This document shows, piece by piece, positions 42,338 to 49,994 of a stretch of DNA of 64,000 nt. Below the pieces are notes generated by a model. It was not told the origin of the DNA. It saw only the letters and a program-made list of their open reading frames with translations, and searched no databases. Within the stretch, counting starts at the first letter, position 1; every line of letters begins with the position of its first letter. The DNA lies in contig JACOUQ010000005.1 in NCBI GenBank assembly GCA_016177775.1, positions 143,225-207,224 of the forward strand, written 5' to 3'. Origin of the DNA: Geobacter sp. (lineage in GTDB: Bacteria; Desulfobacterota; Desulfuromonadia; Geobacterales; Geobacteraceae). Made by a program: the position numbers and the translations under genes.

Positions 42338-42730
42338 ATGGCAGGCAAAAGCATTACGGTCACATTTTTCAGGCAGAATCATCTGCGGCCCGACTGGAAG
42401 GTCGATACCAACAGCACGGCATTCGACCTCTTTTTTATAGAGCTGGCTGACGAACTGGCAAAGCTGGGAATCACTCTTTCCTGGGAGCAAAACGATGCGG
42501 TCACCATCGATGTCAACAGCTATGCGGACGTTCTCAATGCTGTCCGGATAGCTTCCCAGTCAGACGGGATTTCAAGCCTCTGTATCGGGCATATCATCGG
42601 CAAAAGCCCGAATCTTGATCTGATGGAAGATATCAGGAGGGGGGTAAGCCGGGTGGCGTTCGCTCCGGAGACGGTTGCTCCGGAAGACGGCAACAGGAGG
42701 GTGTGTCACAACTGCGGCTGTGGCTGCTGA
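42338..42730 (+). CDS. hypothetical protein with a C-terminal CHNCGCGC tail
   Basis: A 130-residue protein, not recognised as a known family. It has no signal peptide. The middle (FDLFFIELADELAKLGITLSWEQNDAVTIDVNSYADVLNAVRIAS) looks like an alpha/beta domain, and the end is unusually Cys-rich (NRRVCHNCGCGC then TGA), a possible metal site. Its last 25 bases overlap the end of the convergent phosphodiesterase gene. It lies 110 bases downstream of the substrate-binding protein gene. Confidence 0.7.
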   Translation: MAGKSITVTFFRQNHLRPDWKVDTNSTAFDLFFIELADELAKLGITLSWEQNDAVTIDVNSYADVLNAVRIASQSDGISSLCIGHIIGKSPNLDLMEDIRRGVSRVAFAPETVAPEDGNRRVCHNCGCGC

Positions 42731-43200
42731 TTGTCGAAATGGATGATTTCCGCCTGGATGGAATCGGCGGAAATGCGCAGGAGCCCGTAGCTACGGACCT
42801 CGCAGCGATCTGACAGCGAACCGGGATTGAAGAACAGGATGCCGTCGATGGTTTCGGCCAACGGGCGGTGAGTGTGGCCGAAAAGCACGATGTCGGCCCC
42901 GACGCTTTCCGCCTTGATGCGCAGCCGCTCCAGGCCGTCCTTGACATTGTACCGGTCCCCATGGGCAATAAAAAAATTCCTGCCGGCAATGGAGCGCAGC
43001 TGTTCCAGCGGGGCGGATGCGCAGCTGTCGCAGTTGCCCGGCACCTTGATGAGGGGCGCGCCAACGATCTGCTCGATCATCTCGGCATCGTCGAAGGTGT
43101 CCCCCAGGTGGATGATGTGTCCAACATCCCCCAGGGAATCCAATGCCGTGCACACATGGGCATAATTGCCGTGGGTATCGGAAAAGACCGCCACTTTCAT
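42706..43200 (-). CDS. YfcE/MJ0936-family metallophosphoesterase
   Basis: A 164-residue calcineurin-like phosphodiesterase. The metal-ligand motifs are in order: FSDTHGNY, HLGDTFDD, KVPGNCDS, FIAHGDRYN and FGHTHRPL. The family hydrolyses phosphodiesters in the cytoplasm. The ATG at 43200 follows AAGGTG. The gene is convergent with and overlaps the Cys-tailed protein gene, and is divergent from sppA. Confidence 0.92.
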   Translation of the reverse strand: MKVAVFSDTHGNYAHVCTALDSLGDVGHIIHLGDTFDDAEMIEQIVGAPLIKVPGNCDSCASAPLEQLRSIAGRNFFIAHGDRYNVKDGLERLRIKAESVGADIVLFGHTHRPLAETIDGILFFNPGSLSDRCEVRSYGLLRISADSIQAEIIHFDNQQPQPQL

Positions 43201-43279
43201 GTCCCGCACCTTACCAAAGCTTTTTTCAGCCAGTCAAGCATTAATTTCGATTGCATGTCAGCCAGATCGGGGTGTCAGA

Positions 43280-44194
43280 ATGAAGGATAAAAGTCGCATC
43301 GTTTTTACGGTTCTCGGAATTTTCGCCGCAATTGTCGTATTCTTTGCCCTGACGGTCTACCTGGCCGGAATGATCCTGGGGACCCAGAAGCAGTTCGTTC
43401 CCGGTGGCGGGGTAGGGCTTCTGGAAGTGAAGGGGGTCCTGGTTGACGCGGAGGAGACCATCCGCCAGCTCAAGGAACTTCGCGACGACCGGAGCGTCAA
43501 GGTGATCGTGCTGCGGGTCGATTCTCCCGGCGGGGTGGTCGGGCCTTCCCAGGAAATTTACGAGGAAGTGAAAAAGGTTGCCGCAAAGAAGAAGGTGATC
43601 GCCTCCTTCGGTAGCGTGGCCGCATCCGGAGGTTACTACATTGCGGCCCCGGCAACCAAGATCTACGCAAACCCGGGGACCATCACCGGCAGTATCGGAG
43701 TCATCCTCAAGTTCTCCAATATCGAAGGGCTATTGGGGAAGATCGGCCTGAAGTCCTTGAACGTAAAGAGCGGCGAGCACAAGGACATCGGATCGTCGAC
43801 CCGCCCCATGACCGAATCCGACCGCGTCATCCTCCAGGGGGTGATCGACAGCATCCATTCCCAGTTCCTCAAGGCCGTTGCCGAGGGTAGAAAGCTTCCG
43901 ATGGAGGAGGTCGTGAAGGTGGCGGACGGAAGGATATTCACAGGCGAGCAGGCTCTCCAGTACAAGCTGGTGGATGTGCTCGGGAACGAGCAGGACGCCA
44001 TTGCAGAGGCGGCCCGCATTGCCGGAATCAAGGGTGAGCCGAGGATCATAAAACCTACGAAGAAAAAGGTCAGCATGTGGGATTTCTTCGTGGGAGGAGG
44101 GGAGTCGCGGCTGGCGGGATTCCTCAGGGGTAAAGCCGGCTTTTCCGCCAACTATGAGCTGGACGGGCCGGACATGCTGCTGATGCAGCGTTAG
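43280..44194 (+). CDS. sppA: signal peptide peptidase SppA
   Basis: A 304-residue inner-membrane serine protease of the S49 family. One N-terminal membrane span (residues 8-32) is followed by the ClpP-like protease core. VIVLRVDSPGGVVGPSQEIYEEV precedes ASFGSVAASGGYYIA, which holds the nucleophile Ser, and GTITGSIGVI completes the active region. This is the short, single-domain form. It degrades cleaved signal peptides. GGGGTG lies upstream of the ATG at 43280. Confidence 0.92.
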   Translation: MKDKSRIVFTVLGIFAAIVVFFALTVYLAGMILGTQKQFVPGGGVGLLEVKGVLVDAEETIRQLKELRDDRSVKVIVLRVDSPGGVVGPSQEIYEEVKKVAAKKKVIASFGSVAASGGYYIAAPATKIYANPGTITGSIGVILKFSNIEGLLGKIGLKSLNVKSGEHKDIGSSTRPMTESDRVILQGVIDSIHSQFLKAVAEGRKLPMEEVVKVADGRIFTGEQALQYKLVDVLGNEQDAIAEAARIAGIKGEPRIIKPTKKKVSMWDFFVGGGESRLAGFLRGKAGFSANYELDGPDMLLMQR

Positions 44195-44211
44195 ATCTGA
44201 AGCTCGGCTTA

Positions 44212-45294
44212 TTATTTACGCGTGATTCCCATATCTTTCTTGGCTGACTTAATGAAGCGTCCAAATGCCTTATCCTTTTTTCGCTTTTCCAGATACGACA
44301 GATCATGAAACTCTGATTCACTCCTGAGTTTGATAAAGTTCTGATAGTGTGCCCGTTGGAGACTCCCTTCCTCAACTGCACTCAAAACAGCACAACCTGG
44401 TTCATTGGTGTGAGAGCAATCACTATATTTGCATTTCGATGCTAGCTCATAGATATCAGCAAAGCTGTTGCCCATTCCTTCCTCGGCTTCCAAAATGCCA
44501 AATTCACGCATTCCCGGGTTATCTATCAGCATTGCGCCATTATTCAATATTATGAGTTCGCGACGCACCGTCGTATGTCGTCCCTCTCCTGTATCACTCA
44601 CCACTTTGGTCTCTTGTATGTGACGGCCAATCAACTGGTTGATCAATGTACTCTTGCCAACCCCTGATGAACCTAAAAGACAGTAGGTTTTCCCGGATAG
44701 CAGAATTTCGCGCACATTGTCAACACCTTCGCCGGTGATGTTGCTAAGCGCGAGTACCTCCGCATTTATACCAGCACTTCTGATTTCTTCTATTAACTGT
44801 TGGAGAGCTTCAGGACTGACCAGATCAGTTTTTGTAAGTAAAATGACAGGATGTACATGTCCATTTCTGACCATTACCAAGTAACGCTCAAGCCTGTTAA
44901 CATTGAAGTCGAAATGACAGGACTGGACTATTAAGGCCACGTCAATATTCGAAGCAATCATCTGGAATTCAATGTTATCTCCTGCTGCCTTACGACGAAG
45001 AAACGACTTTCTCGGGATGACGTCATGGATTATTCCAAACATGTCAGAGCTGTTGTATTGAATGCATACCCAGTCTCCAACACAAGGAAAATCAATTGGC
45101 TGATCGGTCACATATAGAAAACGCCCGGCAAGTTTTACGCGAAATTCACCAGACTCATCTCTTACAAGAAGTTGCTCACGATCCACAGCAGCAACACGTG
45201 CAAGACGGTGTTCTGTCAAGCCAGTTTCTTTTGCCTTTGTATCAAACCATTCATCCCAACCAAGTTGATTTAGTTGTAGAGAAGCAGAACTCAT
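44212..45294 (-). CDS. rsgA: small-ribosomal-subunit GTPase RsgA
   Basis: A 360-residue circularly permuted GTPase. An OB-fold N-terminal domain precedes the G motifs in the permuted order: LTKTDL (G4), then LLGSSGVGKSTLIN (G1) and IDNPGMREFG (G3). A zinc knuckle CKYSDCSH(x)5C follows. The C-terminal tail is basic (RKKDKAFGRFIKSAKKD). It acts in late 30S maturation. The DNA is clearly more AT-rich than the neighbouring sppA gene, which suggests acquisition. No Shine-Dalgarno stronger than AGGAA precedes the ATG. Confidence 0.94.
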   Translation of the reverse strand: MSSASLQLNQLGWDEWFDTKAKETGLTEHRLARVAAVDREQLLVRDESGEFRVKLAGRFLYVTDQPIDFPCVGDWVCIQYNSSDMFGIIHDVIPRKSFLRRKAAGDNIEFQMIASNIDVALIVQSCHFDFNVNRLERYLVMVRNGHVHPVILLTKTDLVSPEALQQLIEEIRSAGINAEVLALSNITGEGVDNVREILLSGKTYCLLGSSGVGKSTLINQLIGRHIQETKVVSDTGEGRHTTVRRELIILNNGAMLIDNPGMREFGILEAEEGMGNSFADIYELASKCKYSDCSHTNEPGCAVLSAVEEGSLQRAHYQNFIKLRSESEFHDLSYLEKRKKDKAFGRFIKSAKKDMGITRK

Positions 45295-45448
45295 TTGACA
45301 TTCCTCAAAGCGTGCAGATTCATTTTCTCATGATTTTAGCGGCTGAACATAAGGCTGACCGGGTGTTTCTTGAGGTCGTCTTGGCGCTGGGTGGTGTACT
45401 CCGATCTACATTCTCAGATCTGCACCAGCTTTTTGAAGGCTTTCCGGC

Positions 45449-45475
45449 TTGACCTATACCAATAAATATTATAAT
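45449..45475 (+). promoter_or_regulatory. possible promoter of the parDE-like operon
   Basis: TTGACC (45449-45454), a 15-base gap, then TATAAT (45470-45475). AT-rich sequence with ATACCAAT and ATTGATGG half-repeats follows, where an antitoxin could bind. The 216 bases between rsgA and parD hold no other feature I can support. Confidence 0.35.
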
Positions 45476-45510
45476 CTAATACCAATCTTTGTATTGATGG
45501 AGGTTATCTC

Positions 45511-45753
45511 ATGCAAAAAAATACCAGTGTCACGCTAGGCCCACACTATGAAAAATTCATTTCCCAGCAAGTTGCTCAAGGTCGTTTTGGTTCAGCAAGC
45601 GAGGCGATACGGGCCGGGTTACGACTTCTGGAAGAACGGGAAACCAAACTTTCCTTGTTGCGTCGTGCTCTTATAGAGGGTGAAGAAAGCGGCACAGCCA
45701 ATTATTCTCTTAAGGGCTTGATCGAGGAGATTGACGGTGAAAGTTTCAACTGA
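45511..45753 (+). CDS. ParD-type antitoxin
   Basis: An 80-residue protein. NTSVTLGPHYEKFISQQVAQGRFGSASEAIRAGLRLLEERE is the ribbon-helix-helix DNA-binding domain of the ParD/CC2985 family, followed by a toxin-binding tail (EGEESGTANYSLKGLIEEID). It neutralises the downstream toxin and represses the operon. GGAGG precedes the ATG, and the stop codon overlaps the toxin start by one base. Confidence 0.92.
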   Translation: MQKNTSVTLGPHYEKFISQQVAQGRFGSASEAIRAGLRLLEERETKLSLLRRALIEGEESGTANYSLKGLIEEIDGESFN

Positions 45754-46052
45754 TGCCAACCTTTGCCCTTACCAACAAGGCCATTGCCGATTTAAAAGAT
45801 ATTGGCCGTTATACTCTGGAACATTGGGGACGCGAACAGCGCAACCTATATCTGACGATGCTGGATGCGTCCTTTCAGCAACTGGCAGCCAACCCCCTTA
45901 CAGGTAAGGATTGCAGCGATATTCGGATCGATTACCGCAAATTCAACGCCGGCAGTCATGTGATCTTCTATCGTCAAGCCGGCGATACGCTAGAAATTGT
46001 TCGTATTCTGCACGGACGTATGGACTGTGTGGCGCGGCTTTCTTCGCTTTAA
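45753..46052 (+). CDS. ParE/RelE-superfamily toxin
   Basis: A 99-residue toxin. LTNKAIADLKDIGRYTLEHWGREQRNLYL and HVIFYRQAGDTLEIVRILHGRMD match ParE closely. ParE toxins inhibit DNA gyrase. The pair with the ParD-type antitoxin is complete, and the overlapping TGATG suggests translational coupling. Confidence 0.92.
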   Translation: MPTFALTNKAIADLKDIGRYTLEHWGREQRNLYLTMLDASFQQLAANPLTGKDCSDIRIDYRKFNAGSHVIFYRQAGDTLEIVRILHGRMDCVARLSSL

Positions 46053-46121
46053 CATACAGGTTACAGCAGCCTGCAGATTTCAAATTTCTAACCCTTCGGC
46101 AATTTCTTTGAAATCTGTAGG

Positions 46122-46185
46122 TTCTGTTGGACTCCAAATGTCCGAAAGTCAAGCCCTTCTGTTGGACTGACCCTTCTGTTGGACT
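46122..46185. repeat. TTCTGTTGGACT direct repeat x3
   Basis: Three copies at 46122-46133, 46157-46168 and 46174-46185, in the gap between the toxin and the GIY-YIG gene. The spacing is irregular. Meaning unknown. Confidence 0.7.
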
Positions 46186-46201
46186 CCTACAGAATATTTC
46201 T

Positions 46202-47398
46202 CTATCGGTTTGGCAGGACTGAGATAAAAGCAACCAGGTCCGGATGCGGTTCGAACCATTCGCCTTCTAGCCGAAGCTTAGCAAACCGCGCGTGAAGCGC
46301 TTTTTCATATGCCCTGTTTCCGCGGGCGGTTACTAATACCTCAAGTTTATATGGATGAGCTGTTTGTAAAGCGCTTAGCCGATCTTCAATTTTCCCTGCC
46401 GTGTATCCAATCTTTATTGCATGTGTTTTCTCTGATCGAATAAAGTAAACATAACCATTGTCACTGGCAATAGGCAAAATTCCCCATATTTTCAGTGTCT
46501 CTTCCAGTCTCTCAGTGTCTAATTCACAAAAATCGTATTTCTCAATAAGTTGTTCCAAATCAATGCGAGCGATGCCTGACAAAGGGCGTGATTCGAAATT
46601 ATCAAATCTTTTATATTTATTGAGGCAGTCCGCATCAAGAACAAATAACTCCCCGGTATCCAAGCTCCACGCGAGTAAGGCTTCTTCAACTGTTATCTTC
46701 TTGTCACACTCGTTACACCACGCATAGGGCTTTAAGCGTTCAGGGTATTGCCGAAGATATTCCAACCATCCCTCTTTTAAGCTTTCAATTGCCGCCTCAT
46801 ATGACCCGTAATAGCATTTTATCTCCTCATATTGATTGCTTTTTCGTGGGAATTCGTCATCGTCTGCTGCATTTCTAGCAATGTCACCTACCCGATCAGG
46901 CCGATCGATCTGCGAAAGCGGCCATTGATAGAAATTCGCTCCTGCAGCGTTAGCTTTTGCTTTGTCAATTGCCGCTTGACGTTCATTTCTATGAATTTTT
47001 AAGGCAAACTCGTTGAGAGCTTCTCTACTTGATTCTGGGATTACTAAAATGACGTCACCACTTATTTTACAGCCCCCAATCTCTGTTATGGGGCCTGAGT
47101 TGATATCAGACCAAGATACAGCTCTGGCCAGCTCGTCGTCTTTGATTTTGAATTTTTTGTTGAGGTGCTTTTTCTCCACAGTGCGTAGTTTATTGTAAAG
47201 TTTTTCGCCGACATACGTCCTGTTGTGTAGAGTTTCTTCCATATAGGAGGAGACGCCACCTTCTTTGAGCATCCACTCATAGAGGGAATCGAAAACTGAA
47301 CGATTCGGATTTAAATGATCGAACCAGTTATGTGGCAGTATGACGGTCTGGACATCAGGCACCTCACTGATTATCTGTCGAGGCGTGCATTTGCTCAT
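46202..47398 (-). CDS. YozE-like plus GIY-YIG (T5orf172/MUG113) domain protein
   Basis: A 398-residue protein. The N-terminal third is unrecognised, and the middle (residues about 150-215: NFYQWPLSQIDRPDRVGDIARNA to AIESLKEGWLEYLRQYPE) resembles the YozE SAM-like fold. A linker carries a Cys pair (WCNEC). The C-terminal 85 residues (YVYFIRSEKTHAIKIGYT, RLSALQTAHPYKLEV, YEKALHARFAKLRLEGEWF) match the T5orf172/MUG113 branch of GIY-YIG nucleases found in mobile and phage-related proteins. The ATG at 47398 has GGGAGGAA upstream. The DNA is AT-rich. A defence or mobility role is only a guess. Confidence 0.75.
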   Translation of the reverse strand: MSKCTPRQIISEVPDVQTVILPHNWFDHLNPNRSVFDSLYEWMLKEGGVSSYMEETLHNRTYVGEKLYNKLRTVEKKHLNKKFKIKDDELARAVSWSDINSGPITEIGGCKISGDVILVIPESSREALNEFALKIHRNERQAAIDKAKANAAGANFYQWPLSQIDRPDRVGDIARNAADDDEFPRKSNQYEEIKCYYGSYEAAIESLKEGWLEYLRQYPERLKPYAWCNECDKKITVEEALLAWSLDTGELFVLDADCLNKYKRFDNFESRPLSGIARIDLEQLIEKYDFCELDTERLEETLKIWGILPIASDNGYVYFIRSEKTHAIKIGYTAGKIEDRLSALQTAHPYKLEVLVTARGNRAYEKALHARFAKLRLEGEWFEPHPDLVAFISVLPNR

Positions 47399-47633
47399 AC
47401 TTCCTCCCATCTCTTTCTCTCATTCTCGTCATTTTCTCGCACAGCTTGATTTGCACTTGTTTTGTATGGATTAACATCAATAAGTGCAAAAATCGCCCCG
47501 ATTTGCGGAATCGCCTTTGATTCTATGTCAAGTAAAGCCGCTGGCATCATCTGGCAGCTTCGGCGTAAGCTGAGCTTGATGAAAACGGGCTCAGTATAGG
47601 GTGGGGAAGGGGGGCTGTCAAGGGGGTAAAGGC

Positions 47634-47814
47634 GGTGAATGGTGAATGGTGAATGGTGAATGGTGAATGGTGAATGGTGAATGGTGAATGGTGAATGGTG
47701 AATGGTGAATGGTGAATGGTGAATGGTGAATGGTGAATGGTGAATGGTGAATGGTGACTGGTGAATGAATGGTGAATGGTGAATGGTGAATGGTGAATGG
47801 TGAATGGTGAATGG
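47634..47814. repeat. GGTGAAT heptamer tandem array, about 25 copies
   Basis: Near-perfect tandem copies of GGTGAAT from 47634, with one unit mutated to GGTGACT and a 4-base slip near 47760. Shorter members of the family occur at 817, 1205, 29570 and 49963. Reading the array on the minus strand gives a repetitive, artefactual protein (TIHHSPF repeats). The 530 bases from 47399 to 47930 hold nothing else I can support. Confidence 0.97.
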
Positions 47815-47930
47815 GGCAGCCGATAGGGTAGAGGGAGAATTGGCAGCCTTGTCATTGAATTGCGGCGTAACGAAAGTACACTTGATTGGAAGTGTGTCGG
47901 CAAAAGACCGGTGGGATGAAAGGAACCTGT

Positions 47931-48416
47931 ATGCAAAAGATTACTCCATTCTTGTGGTTCGATAAGCAGGCCGAAGAAGCTGTGAATTTTTATGTCTCTA
48001 TTTTCAAGAATTCAAGGATCGGGAACATCGCCCGCTATGGCGAAGCAAGCTCAGAGGCCGCCGGCAGGCCAAAGGGAACTGTGATGACCATTGAATTCCA
48101 GATCGAAGGACAGGAATTCGTGGCGCTGAACGGCGGCCCGGTGTTCACGTTCTCGCCGGCCATATCATTTGTCGTAAACTGCGAGACGCAGGAAGAAGTG
48201 GACAGGTTGTGGGAAAGGCTCTCCGAGGGGGGCGAAATAGTGGAATGCGGCTGGCTGAAAGACAGATACGGGATGTCCTGGCAAATCGTTCCGACTATTT
48301 TGGGAGAGATGCTGCAAGACAAGGATGCAAAGAAATCGGAAAGGGTCATGAAGGCAATGCTGCAGATGAAGAAGCTCGATGTGGAAGGTTTGAAGCGAGC
48401 GTATGAACAACAGTAA
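47931..48416 (+). CDS. VOC-fold PhnB-like (3-demethylubiquinone methyltransferase-like) protein
   Basis: A 161-residue protein of the glyoxalase/VOC superfamily, PhnB subgroup. ITPFLWFDKQAEEAVNFYVSIFKNSRI, MTIEFQIEGQEFVALNGGP and GWLKDRYGMSWQIVPTIL are its conserved blocks. A catalytic metal site is not obvious. The role is unknown. The ATG at 47931 follows AAAGGAA; an earlier in-frame ATG would begin in the sequence after the heptamer array. Confidence 0.87.
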   Translation: MQKITPFLWFDKQAEEAVNFYVSIFKNSRIGNIARYGEASSEAAGRPKGTVMTIEFQIEGQEFVALNGGPVFTFSPAISFVVNCETQEEVDRLWERLSEGGEIVECGWLKDRYGMSWQIVPTILGEMLQDKDAKKSERVMKAMLQMKKLDVEGLKRAYEQQ

Positions 48417-48456
48417 TTCCAGCAAAGGAGAGGGGAATTTAGCGGTACAAACCCTG

Positions 48457-48792
48457 TCAGCCCAACTCTTCAAGGAAGGCCTTAAGTTCCGGCAACCTTT
48501 CCATCGCGACTTTCCAGACTGTTTTGAGGTCGACTCCCATATAGTCGTGGATTAGTACATCGCGCATGCCGGCCATTTTGCTCCATGGGATATTGGGGTG
48601 TTTACTGCGGAAGGCTTCAGGAACGCCTTTCGTAGCCTCTCCGAGCACTTCGAGACTTCTGATGACAGCGTTGACTGTCTTTTTATCCTTTGCAAATGCC
48701 TCAAAGGTCATACCGCGGGTAAACTCCTCCACCTCGGCAATAGCATTGCGGATATCATCGAGATAATCGGCTATCTCCCGCCCCTTATACAT
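48457..48792 (-). CDS. HepT-type toxin (DUF86 RNase)
   Basis: A 111-residue helical protein with the HEPN signature RDVLIHDYMGVD (Rx4HxY), the ribonuclease active site of HepT. TVNAVIRSLEVLGEATKGVP matches DUF86. It overlaps the nucleotidyltransferase gene by eight bases, which is the HepT/MntA toxin-antitoxin arrangement. Confidence 0.9.
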   Translation of the reverse strand: MYKGREIADYLDDIRNAIAEVEEFTRGMTFEAFAKDKKTVNAVIRSLEVLGEATKGVPEAFRSKHPNIPWSKMAGMRDVLIHDYMGVDLKTVWKVAMERLPELKAFLEELG

Positions 48793-49075
48793 ATTCAACC
48801 TCGGAGAGAATACGCTTGCCGATGGCGGGCTTGAGGGCTTTTTCCATGACGAGATCGACCTTGTTATGGAGTCGTGCCTCCAGGAACTCGCGCAAGCCGA
48901 TGAACTCGAACAGGTCGATCTCACGATCAAAAGAGACAAGGATGTCGATATCGCTCTTTCTCCGCTGTTGCTCACGGACGCAGGATCCGAACAATCCCAC
49001 CCGCATGACGCCGTAACGGGTTTCCATTTCAGACTTGCTGTGCCTGATTATGTCGATGATCTCTTGCTTGCCCAT
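48785..49075 (-). CDS. MntA-type nucleotidyltransferase antitoxin
   Basis: A 96-residue minimal nucleotidyltransferase. GLFGSCVREQQRRKSDIDIL contains the exact GS-x10-DxD metal site. MntA antitoxins polyAMPylate the HepT toxin at the Tyr of its active site. It is the first gene of the pair. ATG with weak upstream purines. Confidence 0.9.
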   Translation of the reverse strand: MGKQEIIDIIRHSKSEMETRYGVMRVGLFGSCVREQQRRKSDIDILVSFDREIDLFEFIGLREFLEARLHNKVDLVMEKALKPAIGKRILSEVEYV

Positions 49076-49143
49076 GGATATCTAGTATCACAAAACAGAA
49101 GTCATCGCAACGGTGGAGCTGGGGTGCCGCTGCCGGAAATAAA

Positions 49144-49174
49144 AAAAGGAAGGCCATCCATCGGCCTTCCTTTT
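49144..49174 (-). terminator. intrinsic terminator of the glutamate synthase operon
   Basis: AAAAGGAAGGCC-ATCCATC-GGCCTTCCTTTT, 25 bases past the stop of the last operon gene. The flanking A- and T-runs would allow use on both strands. Confidence 0.88.
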
Positions 49175-49198
49175 CTATCAGTCTGAAATCTGTTCTTC

Positions 49199-49945
49199 CT
49201 AGCGCGGCATCGGGGTATACATGTCGCCATAGGGGCAGCTGCTCTTCGGGACGATCTTTACGAACTTTTCCTTCATGACTTCCTTGATGTCGAGCTTGAA
49301 GTCCTTGCAGTATTCCGTCAGATATCCCTTCAGTTCCGCCTCATCCTCATTTGTGGGGGAAAAGACCCCGACCTCGTTGGAGAGCTTCTTTTCGTCGACT
49401 CCGCCGCGGACGTAGATCACGCCACCGTGCATGCCGGTGCCGAGGAGAAAGCCGTGCTTCGGTTTCTCTGTGTCGTCCGAGTACATGCCGAGAAGGATCA
49501 GCACGCCGCCTGCCATATATTCGCCGAAGAAGTCGCCAGCCTTGCCGCCGGCAATCAGGACCGGCTTGTTTTCCAGGTACGACTTCATGTGGATGCCGAC
49601 CCGGTAGCCCACGTCCTTCCTGATGTGGAGGCGGCCGCCGCGCATGCCGTAGCCGAGAACGTCGCCCGCGTGCCCGTGGACGACCACCTTGCCGGCATTC
49701 ATGGTGTTGCCGATGTTGTCCTGGCCGTTGTCCTTGACGATGATGGTGGCGCCGTTCATGAACGCGCCCAGGTCATTGCCCGGCACGCCGTTGATGGTGA
49801 TGGTGACCGGCTTGTTGATCCCGTCGCCGATGAAGTACTGGCCATTCACATTGTCGAGCTCGATCTTGTCGGCCCCGGCTGCCACAACTTCACGGATTTT
49901 CTTGTTAAGGTCGCGGTAGTACACGCCTTTAGCATCTATTCTCAT
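49199..49945 (-). CDS. glutamate synthase GXGXG (alpha domain 3) subunit
   Basis: A 248-residue protein made only of the GXGXG beta-helix that forms the C-terminal domain of large GltB. Repeated G-x-x-M-x-x-G turns are visible (GAFMNGATIIV, GNTMNAGKVVV, GYGMRGGRLHI, GEYMAGGVLILLG, GTGMHGGVIYV). In split glutamate synthases it supports the ammonia tunnel between the amidotransferase and FMN subunits. The ATG at 49945 has GAGGTG upstream. It is the last gene of the five-gene unit. Confidence 0.92.
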   Translation of the reverse strand: MRIDAKGVYYRDLNKKIREVVAAGADKIELDNVNGQYFIGDGINKPVTITINGVPGNDLGAFMNGATIIVKDNGQDNIGNTMNAGKVVVHGHAGDVLGYGMRGGRLHIRKDVGYRVGIHMKSYLENKPVLIAGGKAGDFFGEYMAGGVLILLGMYSDDTEKPKHGFLLGTGMHGGVIYVRGGVDEKKLSNEVGVFSPTNEDEAELKGYLTEYCKDFKLDIKEVMKEKFVKIVPKSSCPYGDMYTPMPR

Positions 49946-49962
49946 GTTAACACCTCGTATCC

Positions 49963-49990
49963 ATTCACAATTCACCATTCACTATTCACT
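49963..49990. repeat. ATTCAC heptamer array between glutamate synthase genes
   Basis: CATTCAC, AATTCAC, CATTCAC and TATTCAC units fill the gap between the two glutamate synthase subunit genes. Same family as the arrays at 817 and 47634. Confidence 0.75.
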
Positions 49991-49994
49991 GATT

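Noticed and set aside
42728..42774. TGA after the CHNCGCGC tail as a selenocysteine codon
   Set aside because: A 9-bp inverted repeat lies 15 bases downstream, but it does not look like a bacterial SECIS (distance and loop differ), and the 19-residue extension has no recognisable motif.
45096..45452. Plus-strand open frame overlapping the start of rsgA
   Set aside because: Most of it is antisense to rsgA. The final part (45303-45452) could be a gene remnant, but nothing identifies it.
47547..47936. Open frame encoding TIHHSPF-type repeats on the minus strand
   Set aside because: It is only the translation of the GGTGAAT heptamer array; no ribosome site and no domain.
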